Assembly (NCBI GenBank): GCA_029942215.1
Contig: JAOZTM010000021.1
Span: 1 to 7,003, forward strand
Reading direction: 5' to 3'
Length of the DNA: 7,003 nucleotides
DNA from: Metamycoplasmataceae bacterium
GTDB lineage: Bacteria > Bacillota_I > Bacilli_A > Mycoplasmatales > Metamycoplasmataceae
The notes beneath the pieces are model-generated. The model was not told the DNA's origin, did not search any database, and saw nothing but the letters and a program-made list of their open reading frames with translations. The first letter of the stretch is position 1; every line of letters begins with the position of its first letter. Made by a program: the position numbers and the translations under genes. This document shows positions 1-6,300 of the stretch, piece by piece.

Positions 1-254
1 AGCTAGTTCTATTAATGACTGGAGATCTTTTAATTTCTAACAAAAGAATAATGATGGTAAGAAAAGAAAATATAACTTCACTGCCATTTACAAGAATTGA
101 ATCTTATACATATAAAGAAGTTGGTTTCTCGTTTGAAATGAAATCTGGAGAGAAGTTCTTAATAAGAATTCATGACCAAGTTGCTCTCAATAATACAATT
201 TCAAACATAATTGGTAAGAAGGTAAAAAATGCCATTAAAAAACAAAAAAAGTAA
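1..254 (+). CDS. 3' part of a probable PH-like domain protein (left-truncated)
   Basis: The reading frame is open from the window edge (first full codon at base 3) and ends at TAA 252-254, so the gene probably begins upstream. The ATG at 15 would give 79 residues but has no Shine-Dalgarno visible and the frame is already open before it. The protein begins with a pattern G-(D/E)-L-L-I-(S/T)-N-K-R-I, then a hydrophobic strand, a short polar turn, S-L-P-F-T-R-I-E-S and further alternating strands, and ends in a lysine-rich tail. This strand-turn-strand pattern with the 'TNKRI' and 'ipf..I.s' elements is what bacterial PH-like/GRAM-like domains (bPH families) show. The assignment rests on pattern only. 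There is no signal peptide or membrane segment in the visible part. No function can be given beyond a possible small binding domain. About 115 bp separate it from the next gene, which has its own promoter. Confidence 0.5.
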   Translation, partial: LVLLMTGDLLISNKRIMMVRKENITSLPFTRIESYTYKEVGFSFEMKSGEKFLIRIHDQVALNNTISNIIGKKVKNAIKKQKK

Positions 255-357
255 TTAATCCAACGAATCTGTTTACGCAGAAATAATTACAGATCTTATT
301 CATGTCAATAAAGAAGTAAGCTCTTTACTTAAATTATCTTAAATATGTTTTTTTTTA

Positions 358-363
358 TATAAT
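358..363 (+). promoter_or_regulatory. -10 promoter element of the AsnA-like/superoxide reductase operon, predicted leaderless
   Basis: There is a perfect TATAAT, preceded by a run of nine T (348-356). No convincing -35 hexamer is seen at the usual distance, which is normal for mycoplasma promoters. The expected start point, 7 nt after the hexamer, is base 370, the A of the AsnA-like ATG. No Shine-Dalgarno sequence precedes that ATG, so the transcript is predicted to start on the initiation codon. Confidence 0.6.
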
Positions 364-369
364 TTGAAT

Positions 370-1362
370 ATGAGATTTAATACAACTTATACACAAACAG
401 CATCTTTGAGAGAAACAATCGAAGAACTTGTTCTTTTAAGAACAGAGCTTATTAATCATATAAACAAGAACTTCAAGGTTCTTAGAGTTTCGGTTCCTCT
501 TTATCTTCCAGAAGATTCAGACTTACTAATAAACTTCGAAAATAAAACAAGAGCTATTACATTTGATGAATCGAAAGAATACAAAGTTAATAAAATGCTT
601 TTATCAACAACTAACTGAATGAGAGATCTTTCTAAAAGAATAGACACAAAAGAAAACGAAGGAATCTTTTCTGAAACTCAAACTATCCTTAGGGATGTTC
701 AACAAAAAACATCGAATACATTAACTAAAGAAGAAATAACTCTGCAAGTTAGATTACCAAAAAATAGTGATCATGAAAAGTTTGCTAAGGATTTCTCTTA
801 TGAAATGTATGACTTCATTTATTCTCTTATAGAGAAGCAAGCTGTAAAAGACAACAGGAAAAATGCGTATCCAAAAGAAATAAAGATATTCTCATCTCAA
901 AATCTTGAAGTTGAATATCCAGATATCGCTTCAAAAGAGAAAGAATTAAACCATATTAAAAATGAAGATGCTTTTATTCTTTCAGGAGCAGGGAGAAAAA
1001 AATTCTCTAATAAGATTCACAAATCAATTCACCCAGGTATTTATGATTTAAAGAATTATTATGAGTTCCTCTTTAGAGATAACGTTAATACTGATGTTAT
1101 TAAAGTTGCTACTGTTTCAATTCTTGCAAGTGGACAAGACCTTGAAGACCAAATGAAGTATTACAATGTTGGACCTTTGCTAGAAAGAGAGTTCTACGCA
1201 AACCTTGCAACACAAGATTACAAAGTAATGGAACTTAAGATTAATGTTTCTAAGCTAGCTATGGTTATTTTAAGAAAAGGACATATCGCTGAAGTTCAAG
1301 CTGGAGTTCATACAAAAGAAACAAACATAATGTCAACTAAACATAAAGTTGAGATTATATAA
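370..1362 (+). CDS. AsnA-like protein (asparagine synthetase A / class II aaRS fold), probably catalytically inactive
   Basis: The product has 330 residues, the same length as E. coli AsnA, when TGA at 616-618 is read as Trp83. ATG 370 is chosen because it lies exactly where transcription should begin after TATAAT 358-363; the nearby TTG 364 would lie upstream of that point. Recognisable AsnA stretches are the N-terminal 'VLRVSVPLYLP' (residues 37-47), 'IFSSQNLEVEYPD' (about 173-185) and the C-terminal 'GHIAEVQAGV' (304-313). Between them the family signatures are eroded. HSLAKWKR is reduced to S-T-T-N-W-M-R. The YVDQWDWE region, RAPDYDDW, ELSSMGIRVD and GGGIGQSR are all unrecognisable at their expected places; the last is K-I-N-V-S-K-L. 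AsnA makes asparagine from aspartate, ammonia and ATP, and those motifs carry the substrate and ATP sites. I infer loss of that reaction, with a structural or regulatory role possible. It is followed 10 nt later by a superoxide reductase gene. Confidence 0.75.
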
Positions 1363-1368
1363 AAGGAG
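1362..1368 (+). promoter_or_regulatory. Shine-Dalgarno site of the superoxide reductase gene
   Basis: AAAGGAG, 4 nt before ATG 1373, begins on the last base of the upstream TAA stop. It fixes the start of a short gene that is otherwise easy to miss because its eighth codon is TGA. Confidence 0.75.
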
Positions 1369-1372
1369 AATT

Positions 1373-1735
1373 ATGAAATATTTTAGAAAAGATTGAATAC
1401 TATATCAAGAAGCTGCAAATGAAGGTGGGCAAAAACCCGAAGGGCTTTTAGATGTTATTGCGAAACAAGACGATCCTGAAACTAATAAACATGTTCCATT
1501 CATTATAGAAACAGAAACTGGATACACAGTTAAAGTTGGAAAGAATGAATTTCATGGAACAGATGAAAAGCATCACACAATGTTTATTGAACTTCAAGTT
1601 GATAACAAATTCTTTTACAAAAAGATTGTTGGGTTAAATGAAACTCCTGAAGCTTCATTCAATATTCCTAAAGGAACTGTTGTAAAAGCTCTTGCATTTT
1701 GTAATCTACACGGTTTGTTTGAATATACTTTATAA
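1373..1735 (+). CDS. Superoxide reductase (desulfoferrodoxin/neelaredoxin family)
   Basis: The 120-residue protein has TGA 1394-1396 read as Trp8. The C-terminal iron domain is clear: K39-H40-V-P, H61, H67 within 'EKHHTMFIEL', P-E-A-x-F at 92-96, and C110-N-L-H113-G near the end. H40, H61, H67, C110 and H113 match the four His and one Cys that hold the catalytic iron, with the family's 6-residue and 3-residue spacings. K39 matches the catalytic lysine of the E-K-H-x-P motif. The glutamate that normally precedes it and caps the resting iron is Asn38. The first 35 residues align loosely with the desulforedoxin domain of two-iron enzymes but hold no cysteine, so the accessory rubredoxin-like iron is absent, giving a one-iron enzyme. 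The family reduces superoxide to peroxide in the cytoplasm without making oxygen. The electron donor is unknown here. It is co-transcribed with the AsnA-like gene. Confidence 0.88.
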
Positions 1736-1736
1736 T
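1731..1736 (+). promoter_or_regulatory. Possible -10 element for the methyltransferase-metG leader
   Basis: A perfect TATAAT overlaps the superoxide reductase stop codon. Transcription from it would start near base 1743 and yield a leader of about 130 nt containing the hairpin at 1813-1856. No -35 element is evident, and in AT-rich DNA a chance match is quite possible. It is the only good candidate between the upstream gene and the hairpin. Confidence 0.35.
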
Positions 1737-1759
1737 TAGATTACATAGCAGACAAACAT

Positions 1760-1779
1760 ATTGGTGGTTATGAGCCAAT
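1760..1779 (+). other. Small stem-loop in the leader, with AUG in its loop
   Basis: ATTGG (1760-1764) pairs with CCAAT (1775-1779) around a 10-nt loop that contains ATG at 1770-1772 followed by A. It lies about 35 nt upstream of the T-box-like hairpin. If the leader is a reduced methionine T-box, this loop would be the candidate codon-reading site. The stem is only 5 bp, so this is tentative. Confidence 0.25.
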
Positions 1780-1812
1780 TAGTCAAATAGAATAATTCAC
1801 TATACGAATAAG

Positions 1813-1856
1813 AGTCCTTATAGGGGTGGTACGTTGGTCCCCTATAGGACTTTTTT
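1813..1856 (+). terminator. Strong intrinsic terminator/attenuator with a T-box-like apical loop, before the methyltransferase-metG operon
   Basis: AGTCCT plus ATAGGGG (1813-1826, with T1819 bulged) pairs with CCCCTAT plus AGGACT (1839-1851), giving 13 bp around the 12-nt loop TGGTACGTTGGT. T1851-1856 completes the terminator. The upper part, GGGG-TGGTAC-...-GGTCCCC, resembles the T-box antiterminator (AGGGUGGNACC...GUCCCU), and UGGU could pair with an ACCA tRNA end. Only 18 nt lie between the U-run and ATG 1875, filled largely by the ribosome site, so no promoter fits downstream. Transcription of the next operon must therefore read through this hairpin, which argues for a regulated attenuator rather than a plain operon end. 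A canonical Stem I is not visible. Confidence 0.75.
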
Positions 1857-1861
1857 ATATA

Positions 1862-1870
1862 AAAGGAGGT
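1862..1870 (+). promoter_or_regulatory. Shine-Dalgarno site of the methyltransferase gene
   Basis: AAAGGAGGT, a full-strength match to the 16S rRNA end, lies 4 nt before ATG 1875 and starts 5 nt after the attenuator's U-run. Confidence 0.8.
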
Positions 1871-1874
1871 TGTC

Positions 1875-2651
1875 ATGGGAAAGTTAATTAAAAACTCGTT
1901 AGGATACGATTGTGATCTTTACGTATATCAAGATAAAGAAATGTTTAACTATTCTGTTGACACAATTCTTTTAGGTAACTTTGCATCTGTAAACTCTTCA
2001 ACAAACAATATGTTGGAAGTTGGAACTAACAATGGAGCTCTTTCAATATTTGTTTCTGAAAGAAAGAAGAGTTTAAAGATACATGCAATCGAAATTCAAA
2101 AAGAAGCAATTGATATTGCTCAGAAGAATATCGAGTTAAATAAAAAGGAAGATCAAATTTCATTAGAACACATTGATTTTCTTGAATACTATAAGAGACA
2201 TGCAAAGAACCAAGAAAAGAAATTTGACTCTATTATTTGTAATCCTCCATTCTATAAAGTTGATTCTTCTATAAGAAGAGATGGATCAGATCTTCTATAT
2301 GGAGCAACACACGAAGTTCATATGACTCTTGAACAATTGATTGAAGGAGCTTCAAAGATAATAGAACAAAAAGGTTATCTAGCAATTGTTGAACCAACAG
2401 AAAGACTTGTAGATATATTTGTTCTCTTAAGAAAATATGGATTCGAACCAAAAAGAGTTCAAATGATACATCCAAGAGAAACACAGAAATCAAACCTTGT
2501 TCTTGTAGAAGCAAGATTCAAGAGTGGATGAGGAACTCATTTCCTAGAGAACTTGTATTTACATACAAATGATATGAGTGAACATGAATACAGAGATGAA
2601 ATAATAAAACTGTACAAACCAATAAAAGTGAAAGGAAGTAATGATGAATAA
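1875..2651 (+). CDS. TrmN6/YabB-type tRNA (adenine-N6) methyltransferase
   Basis: The product is 258 residues, with TGA 2529-2531 read as Trp219, which adds 40 C-terminal residues; the true stop is TAA 2649-2651. It is a Rossmann-fold SAM-dependent methyltransferase. Motif I is [11 protein letters not shown] (47-57), an acidic residue after the second strand follows in '[10 protein letters not shown]' (70-79), and the N6-adenine catalytic motif is NPPF (123-126). The R-R-D-G and T-H-E sequence after NPPF and the P-R-E-T-Q near residue 200 fit the YabB/TrmN6 family, which in E. coli methylates A37 of tRNA1(Val). The exact target here is not shown. The gene overlaps metG by 8 nt, and in Bacillus subtilis yabB also sits near metS, supporting the assignment. 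The strong ribosome site and the attenuator just upstream suggest both genes are controlled together. Confidence 0.85.
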
Positions 2652-4179
2652 AAAAACATTCTATATAACAACACCAATATACTATCCATCTGGAGATTTA
2701 CATATCGGACATCTATATACAACTACGTTGGCAAGAACATTTGCTAACTATAAAGAGTTGAATGGATACGATGTTAAGTTTTTAACTGGTGCTGATGAGC
2801 ATGGTCAAAAGATCGAATCAAAAGCTAAAGAGCAAAACATAGATCCACAGGAATACGTAGACAACATGAGTTCAAGTTTTGAAAACTTGTGAAAGAAATT
2901 AGAAATCAAATACGATTACTTTTCTAGAACAACTAATCAAAACCATAAGAGCGCAGTTGCTCAAATCTTTTCTACTTTACTAAGTAAAGAGATTATCTAC
3001 AAAGGAAAATACAACGGACTTTATTCTGTACAAGATGAAGAGTTTTTCACAATCACTCAAGCAGAAAAGAAAGATGATGGTTATTACCATCCTGTGTCAG
3101 GTCACAAGCTTGAGACTATTGAAGAAGAATCTTATTTCCTTAAAATCAGTGAGTACCAAGACTGATTGAAAACTTACATTGCAGACAATCCTAAGTTTAT
3201 TATTCCTGAGAAGATTGTTAATGAGTTGTTAAACAACTTCGTTGATAAAGGTCTTGAAGACCTATCTGTTTCAAGAACTTCATTTGATTGAGGAATTAAA
3301 GTTAATGAAGATGACAAGCATGTTATATATGTTTGACTAGATGCTTTGAACAACTATATAACTGCTTTAGGTTACAACTCAGACGATACAAGTGACTTTG
3401 ACAAGTATTGAACTAACGGAGATGAGATAGTTCATCTTGTTGGTAAAGAGATAACAAGGTTCCATTGTATCTACTGACCAATCATTCTTAAAGCTCTTGA
3501 CTTACGTCAACCTACAACAATACTTTCTCATGGATGAATAATTACTCCAGAAGGTAAGATGTCAAAATCAAAAGGAAACGTAATTAATCCAATCGAACTT
3601 ATTGAAGAGTTCGGTGTTGAGCAAGTTAAGTATTTCTTTGGTTCACAAATCAAGCTTGGTAAAGATGGTATCTTTGATAAAGAAATACTAAAGAACTCAA
3701 TCAACTCAGATCTTGCTAATAACTTTGGAAACCTATTATCAAGAACAGTTGCAATGACTCTTCAAAACTTTGACAAGCCTGTAACCCTAAAGGGTTCACT
3801 TGAAAAAGTTGATAAAGAAATCTTTGAACTGATTGAAACAACTCTTAAAGATTACAAAGAGAACTTCGACAAGTTTGATATCACTGAAGCGTTTGAAGTT
3901 GTATTCAGTCTTTCTAGAAAGCTTAATGGTTATATAGATGTAACAGAACCATGAACGCTTAAAGAAGATAAAGAAAGACTTGAAGTTGTATTGAATACTT
4001 TATTGAATGGAATCTACACTGTTACAACTTTGTTGTCAGTATTAATACCTAACAAAGCCGAACTTGCTAGACAATCATTAAACATTGATGAACTAAGTCT
4101 TGATAAGATCTTAGACTTCAAGAAGTTTGACGAAGTCATAGTTAATAAAGGTGAAGTATTGTTTGAAAGAATTGCTTAA
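2644..4179 (+). CDS. metG: Methionyl-tRNA synthetase
   Basis: The 511-residue enzyme charges tRNA(Met) with methionine in the cytoplasm. Eight in-frame TGA codons are tryptophans at conserved positions, for example F-D-W-G, V-W-L-D-A-L, Y-W-P and H-G-W. It is a class I synthetase: HIGH at 20-23 within 'GDLHIGH', GADEHG soon after, GKEITRFH in the middle, and KMSKSKGN from residue 305, followed by the helical anticodon-binding domain. The connective insertion has '[11 protein letters not shown]' and 'HPVSGHKLE', so the zinc-knuckle cysteines are missing, as in Bacillus MetS. It ends without the C-terminal tRNA-binding extension found in longer forms. ATG 2644 is preferred over 2641 because it is 7 nt from AAAGGA 2631-2636; the other start adds one Met. 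The start overlaps the end of the methyltransferase gene, and the stop codon lies inside the terminator hairpin. Confidence 0.97.
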
Positions 4180-4200
4180 GCTACGGCTTGGCAATTTTTT
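4170..4200 (+). terminator. Intrinsic terminator of the methyltransferase-metG operon
   Basis: AATTGC (4170-4175) pairs with GCAATT (4191-4196), and inside it AAGC (4178-4181) pairs with GCTT (4186-4189) around the loop TACG. T4195-4200 forms the U-run. The metG TAA stop (4177-4179) is within the hairpin, so coding sequence and terminator share bases. Confidence 0.7.
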
Positions 4201-4216
4201 GTAATTCAATATTCTA

Positions 4217-4222
4217 TATAAT
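4217..4222 (+). promoter_or_regulatory. -10 promoter element of the ybeY-recO operon, predicted leaderless
   Basis: A perfect TATAAT ends 6 nt before ATG 4229, so the expected +1 is the A of the start codon. There is no Shine-Dalgarno and no clear -35 hexamer. The arrangement copies that at 358-370 exactly. Confidence 0.6.
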
Positions 4223-4228
4223 AGTTCT

Positions 4229-4687
4229 ATGGGTAATAAAATATATATACAAAACCAAAGCACTGAGAACTTTAAGTTCAAAAGACTATATAAGAAAGTA
4301 TTTAAAACTACTTTAGTACATTTGAACATAACTGAGAAAACTGAAGCTAACGTTATCATTCTTGACAATAAAGGTATCAAAGCTATTTCAAAGAAATACA
4401 AGAAGGTTGATAAAGCAACTGATGTTCTTTCTTTCCCTGCGGACTGAAAAGAATTAAATAAAGTTATTGGATACAACATGCTTGGTGATATCTTTATTTC
4501 ATACGAAAAGATAAATGTTCAAGCCGAAAAATTCGGACACTCTTTAAAAAGAGAATGAGCTTATATCTTTGTTCATGGCCTTTTACATTTAATTGGATAC
4601 GATCACAAAACAAAAAAAACTGAAACAGAAATGAACGAATTGGCTAAAATTATATTAATGGAAGTAGGTGTAGAGAGAAATGCTTAG
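4229..4687 (+). CDS. ybeY: Endoribonuclease/rRNA maturation factor YbeY
   Basis: The product has 152 residues, with TGA at 4445-4447 and 4556-4558 read as Trp73 and Trp110; the stop is TAG. The family's zinc site HGxLHxxGYDH is intact as H116-G-L-L-H120-L-I-G-Y-D-H126. Upstream blocks D-V-L-S-F-P (65-70) and L-G-D-I-F-I-S (85-91) are also typical. YbeY acts with the ribosome in 16S rRNA 3'-end processing and rRNA quality control. It starts the five-gene run ybeY-dgkA-cdd-era-recO known from Bacillus and relatives, and overlaps dgkA by 8 nt. It is predicted to be translated from a leaderless mRNA. The early N-terminal residues are divergent, but the catalytic part is unambiguous. Confidence 0.95.
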
Positions 4688-5048
4688 AACGTTAAAAAAC
4701 ATAAGAAGAAAATTCTTTTACTCATTCGTTGGGTTCTGAATAGCACTTAAAGAAGAGAAGTCAATTCTTGCATATTTATTTATCTACGCTATTTTTATAG
4801 GACTAGGTATTTGATTAAAACTAACACCTACTCAATGAGCTGTTGTTGTAATCACAATGTTTATCACTGTTGCTATAGAAGTTATCAATACAGCTTTAGA
4901 AGCTGCAGTTGATGCTATCTCGTTCCAGTACAACATTAAAGTTAAGAAGATCAAAGATATAGCAGCTGGTGCTACATTGGTAATGACAACAGGATTGTTT
5001 GTTACATTAGGAATTATTTATATACCAGCACTGATGGGAGTTATTTAA
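4680..5048 (+). CDS. dgkA: Diacylglycerol/undecaprenol kinase family membrane protein
   Basis: The 122-residue product has three TGA tryptophans (Trp20, Trp45, Trp53), so only its C-terminal half is seen if TGA is taken as stop. It starts at ATG 4680, overlapping the end of ybeY by 8 nt. The family signature E-V-I-N-T-A-L-E-A-A-V-D is at 67-78 and K-D-I-A-A-G-A at 92-98, matching the catalytic and Mg-ATP regions of the small integral-membrane lipid kinases. Three hydrophobic segments (about 29-46, 53-69, 95-117) match the three-helix fold. Gram-positive members mainly phosphorylate undecaprenol for wall synthesis, while E. coli DgkA recycles diacylglycerol. In a wall-less organism the second type of lipid substrate is more plausible, but the sequence does not decide. 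The gene abuts cdd with no gap. Confidence 0.92.
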
Positions 5049-5438
5049 ATGAATAATAAATTACAAGAATTACTAAAGAACGCACATTCACCATATTCAA
5101 AAGTTAATGTTGCAGCAATCGCCGTTACTAAAGATGGAACAGAATATAACGGAGTTAATGTTGAGAATGCTTCATTCGGAGCAACTATATGTGCAGAACG
5201 TTCAGCAATGCTTTCAGCAGTTTCTCAAGGAACTAAAGCTGGAGACATTACTGAAGTACATTTAACATCTTCACTTTCAAAACCATTGTTCCCATGTGGA
5301 ATGTGTTTACAAATGATGGTTGAACTTATGTCAGCTGATGCTAAAGTATTCATTTACGATAACAATGAAGTTATTACTAAATCATTAAAAGAATTACTTC
5401 CTTACGGAGTAAGTAAAGAAAGCTTTGAATGAAAGTAG
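5049..5438 (+). CDS. cdd: Cytidine deaminase
   Basis: The 129-residue product is the usual length of the small tetrameric enzymes; TGA 5430-5432 is Trp128 and the stop is TAG 5436-5438. It deaminates cytidine and deoxycytidine to uridine and deoxyuridine in nucleoside salvage. The zinc-site motifs are present: N-V-E-N-A-S-F at 37-43, C48-A-E50 with the catalytic Glu50, and P82-C83-G-M-C86. The residue after the second PCxxC cysteine is Leu, where Arg is common (PCGxCRQ). The start follows directly on the dgkA stop, with GGGAG inside dgkA as a ribosome site, and the 3' end overlaps era by 10 nt, so translation of the three is probably coupled. Confidence 0.95.
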
Positions 5439-6292
5439 GTTTTGTCGCTGTAGTTGGAAGACCTAACGTTGGTAAGTCATCTTTGGTAAATTCAATACTG
5501 AATTACAAAGTAGCTATCACATCAGACAAACCTCAAACAACAAGAGATCAAATAAAAGGAATCTACAATGATGAAGATTCACAGATTGTTTTTATTGATA
5601 CTCCTGGAATACATAAACCAAAACAAACCTTAGGTGAATCATTAAACAAAAGTGCATACAGTGCTTTAAAGGATGTAGAACTAGTTCTTTTTCTTCAACC
5701 AGTTAATGAAGACATTGGTCCTGGAGATAGATTGATCATCGAAAAGATTGGTAACCATAATAGAGCTGCTGTAGTTACTAAGATAGATTCATCAAACGAA
5801 AAAGAAGTAGTTAACAAAGTTAATCAATTAAAGAAACTTGGTTTTGAAACTGTTGTTGCTACATCTGTTGAGATCGGAGAATCAATCACTTCGATAATAT
5901 CTTTTATAAAAGAACACATGGTTGAAGGTGAACCTTTCTACGATAGAGAACAAGTAACTGATAGATCAATGAGATTTATCTCAAAGGAAACAATCAGAGA
6001 AAGTGCAATCAATATGACTAAACACGAACTTCCTCATTCAGTAGGAGTTGTTATCGATGACTTCAAGGAAGCTGAAGATCAATACACAATCTCTGCTTCT
6101 ATTTATATAGAAAGAGAATCACAAAAAGGAATTCTTGTTGGTAAAGATGGATCAATGATTAAGAAGATTGGTACATCAGCTAGAAGAAAGCTTGCTTATT
6201 CATTTGACAAGAAAGTTCACTTAGAACTAAGAATTAAAGTTAAGAAGAACTGAACTTCAAAACCCGAAGAAATAATAAAAATGGGATACTAA
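5429..6292 (+). CDS. era: GTPase Era
   Basis: The 287-residue protein has TGA 6251-6253 read as Trp275, restoring the typical Era ending V-K-K-N-W...G-Y. The N-terminal G domain shows G1 G-R-P-N-V-G-K-S-S (10-18), G2 around K-P-Q-T-T-R (35-39), G3 D-T-P-G (57-60) and G4 T-K-I-D (117-120; Thr where many homologues have Asn). The C-terminal KH domain has G-K-D-G at 238-241 followed by M-I-K-K-I-G. Era binds the 3' end of 16S rRNA and assists 30S assembly, which fits its co-transcription with ybeY. Its ATG lies inside the last codons of cdd with no good ribosome site close by, so it is likely reached by coupling. recO starts 8 nt after the stop. Confidence 0.97.
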
Positions 6293-6300
6293 GGATTACT

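Noticed and set aside
267..294. Inverted repeat ATCTGT...ACAGAT with a 16-nt spacer
   Set aside because: Six-base arms with a long loop are expected by chance in a sequence of this composition, and there is no U-run.
314..330. Hairpin AAGTAAG-CTC-TTTACTT upstream of the AsnA-like promoter as a terminator of the first gene
   Set aside because: The stem is weak and AT-rich, and 17 nt separate it from the T-run at 348-356, so it does not have terminator geometry. The region 255-357 shows nothing else I can support.
616..621. Apparent in-frame stop followed at once by ATG in the AsnA-like gene, as if two genes of 84 and 247 codons
   Set aside because: TGA is Trp here. The AsnA family alignment runs through it, the joined length equals that of the family, and no ribosome site precedes the ATG at 619.
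2269..2722. Reverse-strand open frames of 81 and 61 codons
   Set aside because: They lie wholly over the methyltransferase and metG reading frames, resemble no family, and have Leu/Phe/Ser-rich compositions typical of antisense shadows.
3034..3117. Loss of the zinc-knuckle cysteines in MetRS as a sign of degeneration
   Set aside because: Bacillus-type MetRS naturally lacks these cysteines (Y-S-x-x-D-E-x-F-F-T and P-x-S-G-H in the same places), so this is ordinary for the lineage.
2892..3558. About 670 bp without a long ATG-started frame inside metG, suggesting a broken gene
   Set aside because: The frame is open throughout once TGA is read as Trp, and it carries conserved MetRS blocks including GKEITRFH and the V-W-L-D-A-L segment.
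4111..4479. Reverse-strand open frame of 122 codons spanning the metG-ybeY junction
   Set aside because: It is antisense to two well-supported genes, a terminator and a promoter, and shows no recognisable motif.
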